64,000 nucleotides of DNA from Schistocephalus solidus. Lineage: Eukaryota > Platyhelminthes > Cestoda > Diphyllobothriidea > Diphyllobothriidae. Location of the stretch: the NCBI GenBank assembly GCA_017591395.1, contig WEDG01005592.1, positions 124,001 through 188,000 on the forward strand. The letters are read 5' to 3'. Made by a program: the position numbers and the translations under genes. Positions 48,132-59,889 of the stretch are shown here, piece by piece (position 1 is the first letter of the stretch; the number at the start of each line of letters is the position of its first letter). The notes under the pieces are model-generated. The model was not told the origin of the DNA, did no database searches, and worked only from the letters and a program-made list of their open reading frames with translations.

Positions 48132-49338
48132 GTATGTCTATGATTTTTGATGGACTAGAGACTTTATGAATTGCAAATCAAACAAATAATTACCTCTGTT
48201 TTACTTTAAGTCGAAATATTAGGATGTGAACATTTCTTTTGAATTTAATGTGCTCCTGGTTTTCAAAAGTTTTGCTTTTAAGGGCAGAATAAAAACGGTT
48301 GCTCTCTGAGTCAACCGCTGTAACGTAAGTGTTCGGCAGGCGCATATTGAAATCGCACGTTAAACGAACATCAAACTGTTCTGATAACATTAAAATTAAA
48401 ATAGACAAATAATAGTGATAAATATTTTATTGCCTATTTATCGGTGAAGTTATCTCTAGCGATCATCGGTTATCCATCATATGCCTCAAAGTAGTTTAAA
48501 GAAAACAACAAATAAGAGCCTACTCTTTACGTATTTAAAGCAATTTGACTGCATAATGTCACCTTTGTTGGTTAATCTATAAATTGAAACGAATTTTAAC
48601 GTTTTGGAATGGAAAAAGTGGGGATATCTTAAGGATCACCTGAGTACCTTTAACATGAAAGTACTCCATGAGCACATCTATAGTAAACGTTGTAACTTAG
48701 TTTTAAAGAAAAACGGAAATTAAAGACAATGTCTTCAGATATATATATAAACAACTGATTATCTCAGTCAACCATTTCTTTTATCGGATTTCGCTCCAAC
48801 AAATAACTGTACCAAACTCAAATTAAATCTGTTAAAAGTGGAATTTTTATGACGGTCAATAACTTCAAAGTTCATATTAGCACATTTCCTATTAATATCG
48901 ATGGAGCTTCCATTACATCTTGATAACATTATTATATTATAAAATAACATAAACCGAATGCTTTATAAAGGTCGAAACCCTTTTTCTACACTGCAGTCGT
49001 GTAAAAGACATCTATGATAAAAATCGACGAGTTTGGACTTTATAAGATATCAGGTATGGCCTTCTAAGCTAGTTATTTTCTCATTCCTGGACATTAAAAA
49101 ATACCACACGTAGACATGGTCAGGCTTACATACAATTATATCCCTAATAATATTATATATTCCTGCAACCCTCAGCTAAGGACCCATCGTCCACATTTAT
49201 ATCTCATAAGCTCTGGCATAGTCAACCAAGAAACGTATTCCGGCATAATTTTTTTGAACAGTTTGATGGATGATAATCATGTATTTTTCTACTAATCCGC
49301 AAGAGCAAAATTCATTTTACAATTTTGGATTCCTCTAG
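48132..49338 (+). other. Intron of the M13-like gene
   Basis: AT-rich sequence with no supported feature. Confidence 0.5.
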
Positions 49339-49546
49339 ACATTTACCAATCCGCATGACGCCTTGAAGATTTTGCAGCTGACTAAGACAGCACTAGCACT
49401 GGAAATGCTTGCACGTGCCTATGTTAAGGAGATTGGCCTTACCGATATCGCAGACAACGGTCTTCCAGGCATCCACGTTTCTGACAAGGTGGCTTTATTC
49501 CTTTTCTTATTACAAGTAGGTTGGATTGTGATGTATCATACTGAAT
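49339..49546 (+). CDS. M13-like gene exon: third zinc-ligand block, LPG and QVWC region
   Basis: The acceptor GGATTCCTCTAG and the strong donor GAAT|GTGAGT bound 208 bases. The peptide reads ALKILQLTKTALALEMLARA, then YVKEIGLTDIADNGLPGIHV and SDKVALFLFLLQVGW. This is the clearest family match: active enzymes read TLGENIAD.GGL..AY.A(Y), then (E)..LPGL......QLFF..FAQVWC. AY, LPG, the SD.-LF(F)-LQV run and the spacing are kept. ENIAD becomes QLTKT, so the Glu zinc ligand and the Asp that orients the histidine are gone. QVWC becomes QVGW. It leaves one base, taken up by the terminal exon. Confidence 0.8.
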
Positions 49547-50762
49547 GTGAGTAACTGCGGAGCATTTTATGTTAGGTAAATCTGAAGTTTTTGCCAGAAT
49601 GTGCCAGAATGGCTCAATTGCTCATGGAATTTAGAAGCCTTACATGTTTTTTAAAACAGCTTTAAATTATTCTTGGTAATAGAAGCAAATTCGATGAGTA
49701 AATACCTTCCAACACATTAAACACTTCTAACAGAAAAATACGGTGATGATGATGATGAAATTTGTCGATTGTTCGAAATTAGCCAAGTGTCAAGTATAAC
49801 AGGAAATTTTAATAACCGCCTAAACTGTACAGACTTCAACAAGTAGTTTCTTTTAATGCGAGTGCACAATTTTGCATTAATCAACTAAATGTCTCCTGTA
49901 GGAGATATTTCTACCAGAATGACCATAACACACCGGATCCTTCACACAGGCGATGTGAGAACGAGGATTTTGATATTTTACCCCCGGTTATAGCTCGCCT
50001 TTTCATTCGATATTCATTCGCATATTCAAATTTTGATTAGCCGGATGACGATTTATAAAAATACATATGTTTAAAAAACTGAATGTTAATTTTCAAGTAA
50101 CTGCTTAAAAAACAACTTTAGGCAAAAGGTTTTCTTTTCTGATAGGGAACGGGGATAGCAAAAGATGCCTGAAACCGAATTTTCGCACGCTAAGCAGACC
50201 AAATAATGAGGGTAACAATTTTTCCCATTATTCCGAAGATCGGTTTTTATAGCCTAATAGGTTTCTCTTCATTTGTATAAAGAGTTAGTGTTACGATGAA
50301 ACTGTTATTTATTAAATAACATAGCACGAAAATCTTATCAAACTGTTATGTGAGGAAAAGGTAGAAGCTTACGCAGTCATATTATAGGTCCTGTTATGCG
50401 GGACTGTTAGAGCCCTAAATAAAGTGTATCTCCAGTTGCAAATTCTCGCGGAATATCAGCTCATATAAACAAGCAGCACCGAGGAGCCTACAAAAATTCG
50501 CAAAACTTGATTTCCATTAGTTGATTAAGCACATTTGTTTAAAATTACTTATTCCTCAGCAGGATAGTCAGCGGATGTAGGTTTCCGTTTCGTCTTTTGC
50601 CAAATTAATCGCATTATCTAAAGACACGTCATCTTCATTGTCCCGCAGCTCATAGAAGCGCTCTATTTTATATGAAAAATTAAGAGCACTAAGGAAAGTT
50701 TACTTGACTTCAAATGCAAGGTACGAGCAGATAAGTTTGAAGGCTAATATCTACGTCGCAAG
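49547..50762 (+). other. Last intron of the M13-like gene
   Basis: AT-rich, with a short (TGA)n run near 49745-49760. Nothing else is recognised. Confidence 0.5.
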
Positions 50763-50932
50763 CGTTTTTCTTCCACGTTGCAAGAGAAACCAAGTCCGTG
50801 TTCTCTTCTAGAACGGCAGGCAATATTTTATTCAAGCGAACCGCGCTCAGGCCTCGCCTGTCTCTGCAACTCATGCATAATCATGGGTATTTAACTAGTT
50901 TCATCCAGACTTTTAGTGATTCTTTCCTATAA
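50763..50932 (+). CDS. Terminal exon of the M13-like gene
   Basis: The acceptor is CTACGTCGCAAG, rather poor in pyrimidines. Taking up the single base left by the previous exon, the frame reads SFFFHVARETKSVF, then ALRPRLSLQLMHNHGYLTSF and IQTFSDSFL, with TAA at 50930-50932. Active M13 proteins end with (P)..+RV...L.N...F..AF.C....M.P...C.(V/I)W. The R..L...L...N and F...F blocks fit, but the protein stops before the final Cys-x-x-Trp, and the Cys after the F..AF block is missing. No convincing polyadenylation signal lies close; an AATAAA occurs about 400 bases downstream, near 51348. Confidence 0.6.
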
Positions 50933-52249
50933 AATACGACGAAACTTTTTGTGACAAAATTTTGCCGCTTGATGGGATTTATTCTGAAGTATGAATATGC
51001 AGTGGAGATGCTTTTTCCTTGCAAGTATTTTTAAAGGAACCTCAGCTGCTATTTATTAGTCATTGTCAAACGTTCATACCATTGCACATCTTTATGAAGG
51101 CAAATATGTTGTGTTAACGCCGAGACTATATGCAGTTAGGTCGGCCGAGCAATTGCTTAAAAAGGGGAAAATTCTTCCGCTTTTTCATCATGAGATACCT
51201 GCTGCACATTAAAAACTCTGGGGACTTTAAACCAGCCCTGCAAAGCCTTGTGTAGGCTTGAACATTGCGAACCATGCCATTTATGCACGTAGGGAAATGT
51301 GTGACTTCCTCAGGCAGCCGGATTATCTCGGGTAAGTTTCTGTAAAGTGAATAAATTGCAGCAGCTTGAGTGATTAGGGAAGACTCTAGCCGCTGCGAGC
51401 TTCAGGCCCAGTTCCATATGACAAGTGAAGAAGTGGGACACCAGGTGGGAGTATAGTTAATTCGGTACAAAAGGGGTTGGAAGAGGTTGGCTGCCGGACG
51501 AGGGCATGTCCGGCCGCCGCGTCTGTGACGTCCCAGGAGTGCGAGACCATGCGGTCGTCACGGCACGTCCATCGAGGTCATGTGTGAGTCATCCTTGAAG
51601 ATGATTGGCCTGTGCGAACAGAGAGGATTGTCGACGGTCAGACAGCCACTGGTGCACGCGTGCATGTAGACAGAGAGAGGGGAATACGCTTTACTTTGAA
51701 AGTATCATTCAAAATTTTCAGCAATATATAACTCCATTCACTGAGATAATAGGATAAGTTAACAGCTTATGCAAGAATAAAAAAGGTGCAAATGGACATC
51801 TAGAGGGGTAGACAGTTCCACTCTCAGCCTCTGTGCTTCAGTTTTTTACACGCAAGGTAGCGTGCTCGAAATGGCACAACAGAGCGCGCATATGCCGATG
51901 TACGGCAAGCGATATGCCGAAAGCCTCAGCGCATGGGATGGGAAAACTTCACGATAATGAGTCCGGAGTAGAGGGGATGGGTAGCATCATCATGAATTCG
52001 CTCAAAGCATTGCTTGATTGTTGCGAAGTATTGTTTTGTCATCGTATCCACTAAAACTGTATAAGAAACACCGGCATCAGAAGACAGCTCTCAGATGATA
52101 CGTTTTAAAATCAGTAAATCCTTTTTAAGCAAAGCTTGAAAAATCCCGTGAGAACAACAGAGAATATATGCATCTATAAATAACCAGATAAGGGATTGAG
52201 ATGTGTGATAGGGACGTAAACAACCGATAAAATAAAGAAGTTTAGGGAT
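50933..52249. other. Downstream region with GC-rich repeat-like blocks
   Basis: After the stop codon the sequence is mixed. The block 51360-51690 is much GC-richer and CpG-rich than the flanks and looks inserted. A plus-strand open frame at 51833-52054 overlaps a second GC-rich part and shows no domain. No host gene is supported. Confidence 0.45.
51360..51690. repeat. CpG-rich block, probable inserted repeat
   Basis: This stretch contains words such as GGCCGCCGCGTCTGTGACG and many CpG pairs within an AT-rich neighbourhood, similar in composition to the repeats at 53.2, 57.8 and 63.6 kb. It has no coding signature. It was identified by composition only. Confidence 0.35.
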
Positions 52250-52880
52250 TTTAGTGAAAAGCATAGCAATATGTAGAGAGAATGAAAGAGGGGATGTCAG
52301 AGTAATGCCAAGGTGCTGGAAAGAGGATATCTCTTTGGAAACAATGGCTAAGGATTCAGAAATAGGAGAGGGTCATTGGCGAAAAACACATAGGACAGAT
52401 TTCTCATTGTTGAGTTGAAGACCATTATCTGAGGACCGTGCTGAGACATGGTCCAGGACATCGTTCAGAGACTGGAGATGTGTCTGATTTTAAGACGATG
52501 CCCAGCAACAATATCGTCAGCCTATTTTACATATGGACAGTCGTTTGGTGATCCGAAATCGTCAGTGTGAAGTGAGAAAAGGTGAGGGGATAGGATGGCA
52601 CCTTGAAGATCATGGCAGGTATTGGGAAGGACCATAGATTTCCACCTGCCAGATTGTACGAAATGAGTCCGGGAAGTAAAATAGTCTTCAGGCCAAGAGA
52701 CAATCCAGCCGGGAGCGCCACACGTGGATGTTTTTAAGGAGGAGATGGCGCGGGATGGTGTTGAAGGCAGAGGAGTAGTCAAGAAATGTGAATGCATAGG
52801 GACGGCAGCCCATATCTAAATCTCTTAGAGGTGAATGTACCACAAGGGCAATGAGATCTAGGCTACTAAGCTTGGCCTTA
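52250..52880 (-). mobile_element. Decayed non-LTR retrotransposon fragment (reverse transcriptase)
   Basis: On the minus strand, pieces in alternating frames follow the reverse transcriptase order. FLDYSSAFNTIP (motif A, near 52770) comes first, then SWPEDYFTSRTHFVQSG (near 52680), then LQGAILSPHLFSLHTDDF (near 52570). The DDIV catalytic box (near 52507) and NGLQLNNEKS (near 52410) follow. Stops and shifts interrupt every part. The style (DYSSAFNT, QGAILSPHLFSL) is that of CR1/Jockey-type elements and differs from the element at 59.3-63.5 kb. No endonuclease is visible. Confidence 0.75.
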
Positions 52881-53199
52881 TATGCGACTTATAATGGGTC
52901 GGAGAAATAAGAGGAGTTGAGTTATCATAACTACCACAATAAAATAAGTCAATAAGTGTTTCAACGACGGATAGATAGGACTTCCTACGATATTATCACC
53001 TGTTATTTTATGGAGGTCATGAAATATTTATTTAAAGCAATTTTTAAGGGAGAGGGTGTTACGATAACAGCAGTGAAACATAAATAGTCCCATGAAATTA
53101 TTCTTTCTATCGGCAGAAGATGTACTAGCTAAAAGCTTAGACCTGAGCTTCGCCGATATCCTGCTGCTACAGGACACGGCTTCAATGAGCTCGGCTCAT

Positions 53200-53690
53200 C
53201 AGTGGGTCACCCAGCATATCCTGTGTGCTTTCTGGTAGATGCACAGGTTTTGATATTACAGCTTTGCATGTCATCGTGACAGCTCAACGACTGATTACAT
53301 AATTCAAGTGCTTCAAAATGCGGGATAGAGTAGGTGAGAGTTCGACCGTCGATTTTGACGAGGTCCACCGTATGCTCAACACCAGGTGGTGCAGGGACGG
53401 TTACTTGCGCGTGAGGTAGTTTTAAGTGAGGGTAGCCTTGCGCTGCAGCTACCGCACACTCTCTTCCTCCCACACCTGAGCCCGGTGTCAAGACAGAGTC
53501 GAGAAGACCGGAGATAAGAGAGGGTGCATGTGGCTGACGTGGCCGTAGCCGCCTCTGGGCGTACCACCACACCTGGCTCGGATCCCACAGAGTGGGGGTG
53601 CCATAAAGGCCACATTAAGAAGGAGCCATTGCAGCCTGACTCTCAGTCCGCCAGTCAGCTACTCCACACAAGACACACATTGGGCTGACC
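53200..53690 (+). repeat. Dispersed GC-rich repeat, copy A
   Basis: The segment shares collinear phrases with 57960-58300, for example GTTCGACC...GGTCCACC...GGTG.TGCAGGGACGGT, then CCCGGTG.CAAGACAGAG, GAAGACC, CTCGGATCCCA and GGCCACA.TAAGAAGGA. The copies are diverged and have indels. No protein is evident. A non-autonomous element or the untranslated part of a larger one is likely. Confidence 0.75.
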
Positions 53691-53699
53691 ACGCATAGA

Positions 53700-54323
53700 G
53701 TAGGTATTGCTTATAACAACTACCTTTTTCCATTCCTTGTTAATTTTACAAGATGAGATATTATTTTTTCTTTCCTTTAGACTGTGTTACCAACTGATAG
53801 GTGAAACTGGTTACGTCGTTAGAAGAACTAGTTAGCGATTTCATTCAGTCATTTTTCCTAATTGTGCGTTTAATCTGCATTCTTTAAAATATCTTAAGTT
53901 ATGCACTGCGGTGCGTACACAGCAGACACGTATGCACATACATATTATATATATTATAGACGCAATGTGGAGGTCTACAGTCCGTCAGTAGACTAGGGGA
54001 GAAAATTCCGTTAACCTCGAGATGCCAACGGGTGCTCAAGGCTGCTACCATATCACCGACGTTCATGAAACTGCTGGGCTGCAAACCCCAACAGTTATTT
54101 ACAGCGGAATTTTTGCAGGATAATGAATGGCCAAATTTCCAATTCGCAGAATTAAACTGTTTTTCCGACGGATGAACTGTTTCAATGTTTTTCCCTTGAT
54201 TTTCTCGTCATGCTGGTTTTCCTTTTTGCCTAAGAAGAGCGTCGGCTGGACAGTGCAGTGCCCAACGAACAAATGTCAAACCTCTCATTACGCCTCACTA
54301 GCCAACCATCTTTTATAAACGCC
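53700..54323. other. No supported gene
   Basis: Mixed AT-rich sequence with a short TATATAT run near 53945 and a moderately GC-rich part at 53960-54090. Open frames are short and without domains. Confidence 0.4.
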
Positions 54324-54539
54324 CTACTTTCCAAGGAGTTGCATTCCCCAAGCGTTGATTGTGATTCTATCCACCAGAGCCAGTGATATCGATGTGGACG
54401 CTCTACTCATGCGTTTCATCAACATGGCATGTACATCTTGATCGTTGGCAGGATTGACTTTAAAAGAACATTTATAATCTCTGCTTCTTCCATTCCTGGC
54501 TACTGTCGCTGTTCTTTCAGCTCCTCGCTGTATAGTCAA
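54324..54539 (-). CDS. Weak exon candidate, unrecognised
   Basis: On the minus strand 71 codons are open, with a possible acceptor (ACTATACAG at the right) and a possible donor (GAAA|GTAGGG at the left). The peptide is polar, with NGRSRDYKCSFKVNPANDQD and MLMKRMSRASTS as its main part. It contains no known motif. It could be an exon of a gene on the minus strand, part of an element, or chance; nothing nearby supports a gene. Confidence 0.2.
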   Translation of the reverse strand: MTIQRGAERTATVARNGRSRDYKCSFKVNPANDQDVHAMLMKRMSRASTSISLALVDRITINAWGMQLLGK

Positions 54540-57500
54540 CTGCCAGCGGTAATATGTACGAAAATTGAGAACCAGCTAACAGGCACAAAGGAATAAAATA
54601 ATTTTATGCGTTTTTTGGTTTTATAATGACTAAAAATGACTGATTCGAACGTGATTTAGAAGAAACTACGAGGTTTATGGTGCTGGTGGTCAAAATAAAA
54701 CCTAGGTCTGTGTTTTTTGCGTCTACAACCGCGGCTAATCTAACATGACTAGCTAAATATTTCCATTCCAAGTCATCTGCTTCATGATCCTTTTCTCGTT
54801 TTATTTATTTATAAGTGTGATGGCATAATCGTAAGCCCCTTTTCAAAAGACGTACACTCTTTAGAGCATACCAATGAGTACGAACTTCGTATTTGAATTG
54901 AAGTAGCCAGGGCACATCGGCATGCACTGCTGCTTAAGAGAGTGAATTGCCAGACGGAAAACAGACGCAACTTATCTTAATTGACACCCAAAAGACCTTA
55001 GGCTTTGCGATGTGGAGGCCTCGGAGCTTACTTATTTCAACTACGGCATTCGCTTTCCTATCAATCACATAGAAAACCAGAAGCAGTCCTTGATTGCAAT
55101 ATCATTCATCATTCACTGACAGGGAACAAAATATTAGCGTGTCAATCACAAGTCATTAGTAAATATCGTTCACAATGTTCAGAGTTGTATATGATATGTG
55201 TCAGTTGCTTTAAGAAGTTAGCAGTAGAGATGTGTAGTAGTCTAACGAAACGCACAGTGTCGTCTGTTGCAAACGATAGGAATTCCACAGATGAGTTATC
55301 TATAGGTATGTTTTAGAGCAAAGTGCTGTGCTCTATCTATTTCATCTTTTCCTTTTCAAATTCAGCGCGTTTTCCATCGCAACAGATAATCAAATCGACT
55401 GAAAATTGATGCGGGCAGAGACAAATGAAGCTAATAATCGATCTACAAGTGCTAAACTCTACTTGGTTCTTGAACGGCAGGACTCTGAGAAGAGGGTTTC
55501 AGCCATCAAATAAGCGAGAGTTTCATAAATATTACATTAGAAACCGGTTTTGGTAACCGGACCACCATCACGCTTCAACTGGATATCCGTACAATCCTAG
55601 TTCCATACTCTTCGGGTCAGCGTAAGGAATGTGTTTATTGGCTCTGAAAGAGAGTGCCTCATGGGCTCAAACACGAATTAGTCACTGCATACTACTGAAC
55701 TCTGAACCGAATCTCATTCCAGGACTAAGAAGAAGGTCATTTTGGCAGCGATTGAAATCTAGAAAAGCTCTTATCTGAATTGGTTAGTTCATCGCTGCTG
55801 ATTATGTCTCTTTTCTAACGCCAAACCGAAACCTGCGCAGAGGAGATATTCGCTTGTCCTAAAATAATAACTGGAGATCCAAAATTCGAGTGTGAAACTG
55901 TCATACTGCTGATCTACAGCAAATGGTTGCTAACGAGTTTTCGAAATAATTAAAGTTGTTTATGGTGGATCGCTGATGCACTTCTGAACCTCGTAAATTT
56001 TCAGACCGCGATAAGAACAATCATTGACAAACATTCCTCTCTACTGATAGTACTTAATGGATTATAACATTTTAGACCGGTCTGATAGAGCAAAGTCACC
56101 AGTATAGTTGCTATCGAATTATTTTGACCAAGGTTTTTGCTTTCAATCACCTTTTCATCATTTAGAAATCAACGCGTAAGGGCTTGGTGAGTTATGCAGT
56201 ACTCCAACACCGTTCAGCCTCCATAAGCGCTAAAAATAAGATGCAGACATATAAGTTCTCAGCATATTAAACCAAGAGCATTGTAGAGGAAGGCATCGAC
56301 ATCTCGCAGGACTCTTTAAATTAATTTGCGACCAGGAGCCGCTAGAATGCTTTTAACAAAAAATTTTTAAAATCACTCTCTGCCAACAACCTTTGCCGTA
56401 CTTAGAGTACAGTTGCTAGAACGGCACTTTTAAGATCTGACTCCGATTCCTGTGTAAATACTGCGGAGGAATCCTCACATTTGCGGCAGGATAAACATAA
56501 ATTTCACATCCTCAGGGCCCGCAGGTGCATGTTTTATATACAAATGATGTTTTCGCATACTGGCAATATTGGTAAGAGCCAAAAACCCAGTCACGAGTCC
56601 TTTCGTTTTGTAAATATGTAACATAACGAATCTTTTTAGGCGTTCGGTCCACTATTGTGTCCTAGCTTTTCCTCGTTTCTAGTAAAAAAACTGGCGAGCA
56701 CGTGGTGGCCATGGTGGAACTTGTTACAATGTCTATACTCGTTGCATGTATATTTAATAAAACTCCACCCGTTAAATGGAGTTGTGCTTAATCACCAAAT
56801 CTTTGCCACTTTCAACAATTAACAAAAAAATCAGTTAAACACATCTTTGCACTTCTCATGACTACCAGCCGCATGATGAAACGGTTTTTCCCATTTTACA
56901 CCCAAATAATTCACAGGTATAGAATTGAAGCACTCTAGTTTTATCCAGTCTGATGTCGAAATTTCCATTTAAGCCCTCTCTAATTACCCTGGCGAAAATA
57001 TTTTTGCTCAGGCGTTTTGCTTTCAAGGCATGCCGCCACATAATAAGTGTTAATTATTGACTGCATAGGAGTTTCTGTTGTTTTCACGTGAAACACCGTT
57101 TTGGTTTCGTTGATAAACATTGAGTGAAAGATGACTTTTTGACATAAAAGCTCTCTGTGACGTCTGGACGTTTACACTACGTGATACACACCCCAAAAAC
57201 CTTCTCGAAACCATCTGCCATTTTGGTATATTTCAACACTATTTAATTTGCATCTGAAGGCTTGAAAGGAGAAGGAGTGTTTTTCGCCCTTTCCAGCAGG
57301 AGCATGCAGAGCATATGCATGTTTTTCCGCTTGGATCTGACGAGTAGTAAGGATTTCGTATAAGTGACCGCATAAGTAATGTCACACCTAGCAGGCTGAA
57401 TTAAATGTCGCTGAGGGAGAAATTAAAGCAACCCAAATTTTCATCCCATTTGCCTAAACCCGGTCACTTATTTGGAAGACGCATCATATGACTGTGTCAA

Positions 57501-57829
57501 ACTACTTAAAGCTGAGATTACTAACTTTCAGGATGACTAAACAGAAGTGACGCCTCTGATGTCTGGGATAAAGAGACAAATTATTGGCGATTCCACGGCT
57601 ATTCACGAGAAAAGCAGATCGAGAGTGGGAAAAGGTTATGTGAATTTTCGATGTCAAGCCTTAGCCACTGATTGCAGTCTTCCTCACGGTGGTTTATTGG
57701 CCAAATGGTTGGTTGACAGGCTGCATCCAACGGATTTATAGTGAAAAAACGGTAGTTAATTTTTGACATAGGCGCGATGAATTTGTGATAACCTTGCGTT
57801 TAAGTACTAGCCTGCGAGGTAGCGCTTAC
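54540..57829. other. No supported gene
   Basis: This is 3.3 kb of mostly AT-rich sequence. The longest open frame (55005-55316, plus strand, about 100 codons) has no recognisable domain and ordinary AT-rich codon content. No RNA gene or repeat is evident. Confidence 0.4.
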
Positions 57830-58560
57830 CCGTGCGCTCTAAGTAACACAGTGACAGTCCAGCCCTTTCCACTGCTCAGGCAGAATGCGCCGTGTGAGGC
57901 AAGAGAACACGTGATTCAAGTACTTTCGTCTCGGAAGACCGTGTGCTGTTTGACATTTCAACCACCGAGTTCGACCATGTCCACCACGTACTCCACAGCA
58001 TGGTGATGCAGGGACGGTGAATTACGCTGAATTTTAGTGAGAGCAGACTTTCTCTGGATCTACCTCGCTCTATTTTCCACTCGCCCCACGTGGGCCCGGT
58101 GGCAAGACAGAGACAAGAAGACCAGAGGTGGGAGAACTCTCAGGCTTATGAACTGTAGGCCACCACAAACAAGGAAACAATGACTGACTGGGAGGCAGCT
58201 CGGATCCCAGCTGGATGGAAGTGTCATAACGGCCACAGTAAGAAGGATCCCAGTCGGACTCCCAGTTTGGGGGACCGAGTTCCCCGTCAGCTGGCAGCCT
58301 TCCAGCAGCGCAGCATGATAGCTTCAAGTGGGTCAGATTGTGTGTCTTGATGACAGTGCGCTAAGCCGCCGACCCCACTCTCTCCCCGCCCCCAGAAGCA
58401 GGCCACTGCCCGAACTGGCCAGTTGTCGGATGCGCAGTGGCTGACAGGGCTGGCGAACGCGTCTGCATGCAACGCAGAACGACCGGCAACCGTTGATATT
58501 CACACCAGAATTATTAGGAGTCATCGCCGTCTGACTACCAGTCTACTGGCCAACCACTCA
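57830..58560 (+). repeat. Dispersed GC-rich repeat, copy B
   Basis: The part 57960-58300 parallels copy A at 53.3-53.65 kb. The right part (58370-58530) matches, in reverse complement, the block at 63660-63880: GGCGGGGAGAGAGTGGGGTCGG against GGGTGGGGGAGAGAGTGAGGTCG, and CATCGCCGTCTGAC against GTCAGACGGCGATG. The copies are diverged. No coding capacity is convincing. Confidence 0.7.
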
Positions 58561-59289
58561 GCGCACAACTTACACGGGGTTTATGGGTTAGTCTGTTGGT
58601 AGCCTTCCGTGCCATGGCTTTTAGTAAACTGTGTAATGTTTGCTAACTTACAGACAGACACAACAACCATATGCCATAAACAGTGCGATGTCCATGGTTA
58701 AAGGTTCTGGTGTTATCCGTCTCCGAAGTTGAACTCGACTACGCCTTGGGTGATTCGGACAAAGGAGTCATACCCGCAAAGTACACTCTTTCTTAGGTTA
58801 GCATGTAGAAGTTAACCTTTTGCATATGCTTATATTCCGCAATTGAAGGCGCTATATATTGAAGAATGAAAGAAACAAAGCTCTAGAATCGTTGCAGGGT
58901 AACAAAGGAGCCTTCGTTGTGTCCAGAGACCGAAATGGACAAAGGGATGCCTTTCTGAGTGCAGTTATGTAAACTAAACACCTTGGGTTTCAGGGCAGGC
59001 TTTGGCAGGGCCAAATCAGTTCGTTATCGATATAAAATAGGCCGTACGAGGAAGGATTACAGTGACGTCCAGGCAGATAAAGAGGTCAACCTGTAAGTAG
59101 CACAGATAATACCTCAGAAAAGGGACATCTCGACAGCGTAAGCTGTTTTGGCTGATGACGAATTTCAAAAAGTTCGCCTAACTTTTTGAAGCTAATGGGC
59201 TATTCACGACTGTAGGGCGTGTAAAGGAGTCAGTTACAACACCAATTCACCTTGCTGGAATTTCTTATTTTGCATTATCATCATTATGT
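58561..59289. other. Stretch between repeat copy B and the retrotransposon
   Basis: Contains GTTGGTAGCCTTCC (near 58595), a phrase shared with 46.65 kb. Otherwise there is no recognised feature. Confidence 0.4.
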
Positions 59290-59889
59290 AAGTGTTTGCG
59301 GGGTGTAGGGGTACTCGTTAGGGGTAGCACCACACAGCTAGCATTTGGTCGCTCCATTTGTCTCGTACAGGTGGTGAATGCTCCTGTGGCCGCCTCTAAC
59401 TGGTACCCAACTCTCACCTGTGGCTCCTCGAAGTTGGGTTCTTCCCAGCGGCCACACCCCGGGCAACCGTCACGACCGGCGGACTAAACCAGGTGAGGGT
59501 CTCCGGTGTTGTGTGTGCCTCCACACCCGGTATGTCTGGCTCCCGAACTTCCCATCTCTCCTCCCTCTCAAAAAGTCCTACGGTGGGGGCGACAGCAACC
59601 CCGTAGGCGGCCCAGGCTATCTCGGGTCGTTATCCCACTAAAACAAATCCGTGACCCATAGTGGAGTTCGGCAGCCGTCTGGGATGTCTGAGCAGCCCTA
59701 TTTAGGGATAGCACTGCTTGCCTCCTCGCGGAGGAAGGGGCTAGAAAATGTGCCCTAAACAAATGCTGGGTCTCACGTCTTCTGCAGCCGGCCGTGGCTC
59801 GCAGATCGCAAACTACGCGGTCGTAAAACTCAAACAAACAACAATACCCCCGTCCCCATCCCCCTCGTCATACTCTCCAGGCTGCTTGG

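Larger units (their letters stand above)
18115..50932 (+). other. Gene span: M13 (neprilysin-like) type II membrane protein, predicted inactive
   Basis: I assembled this gene by reading GT/AG-bounded open segments in order and comparing them with the M13 architecture: cytoplasmic tail, single membrane anchor, Cys-bearing ectodomain start, helical domain, zinc domain and C-terminal FF..F..Q region. From 24274 to 33328 seven exons, and from 38962 to the stop at 50930 seven exons, chain in phase without an internal stop. The active-site exons are present by position, but every catalytic motif is replaced. Unresolved points are a +1 frame change near 18600, the join from the first large exon to 24274, and a missing piece between 33328 and 38962 whose length must be 1 modulo 3. 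The predicted product is about 950 residues. A decaying pseudogene is the main alternative, but the number of intact exons argues for a maintained reading frame. Confidence 0.65.

Noticed and set aside
55005..55316. 103-codon plus-strand gene
   Set aside because: No domain or splice support, and the composition is like random AT-rich sequence.
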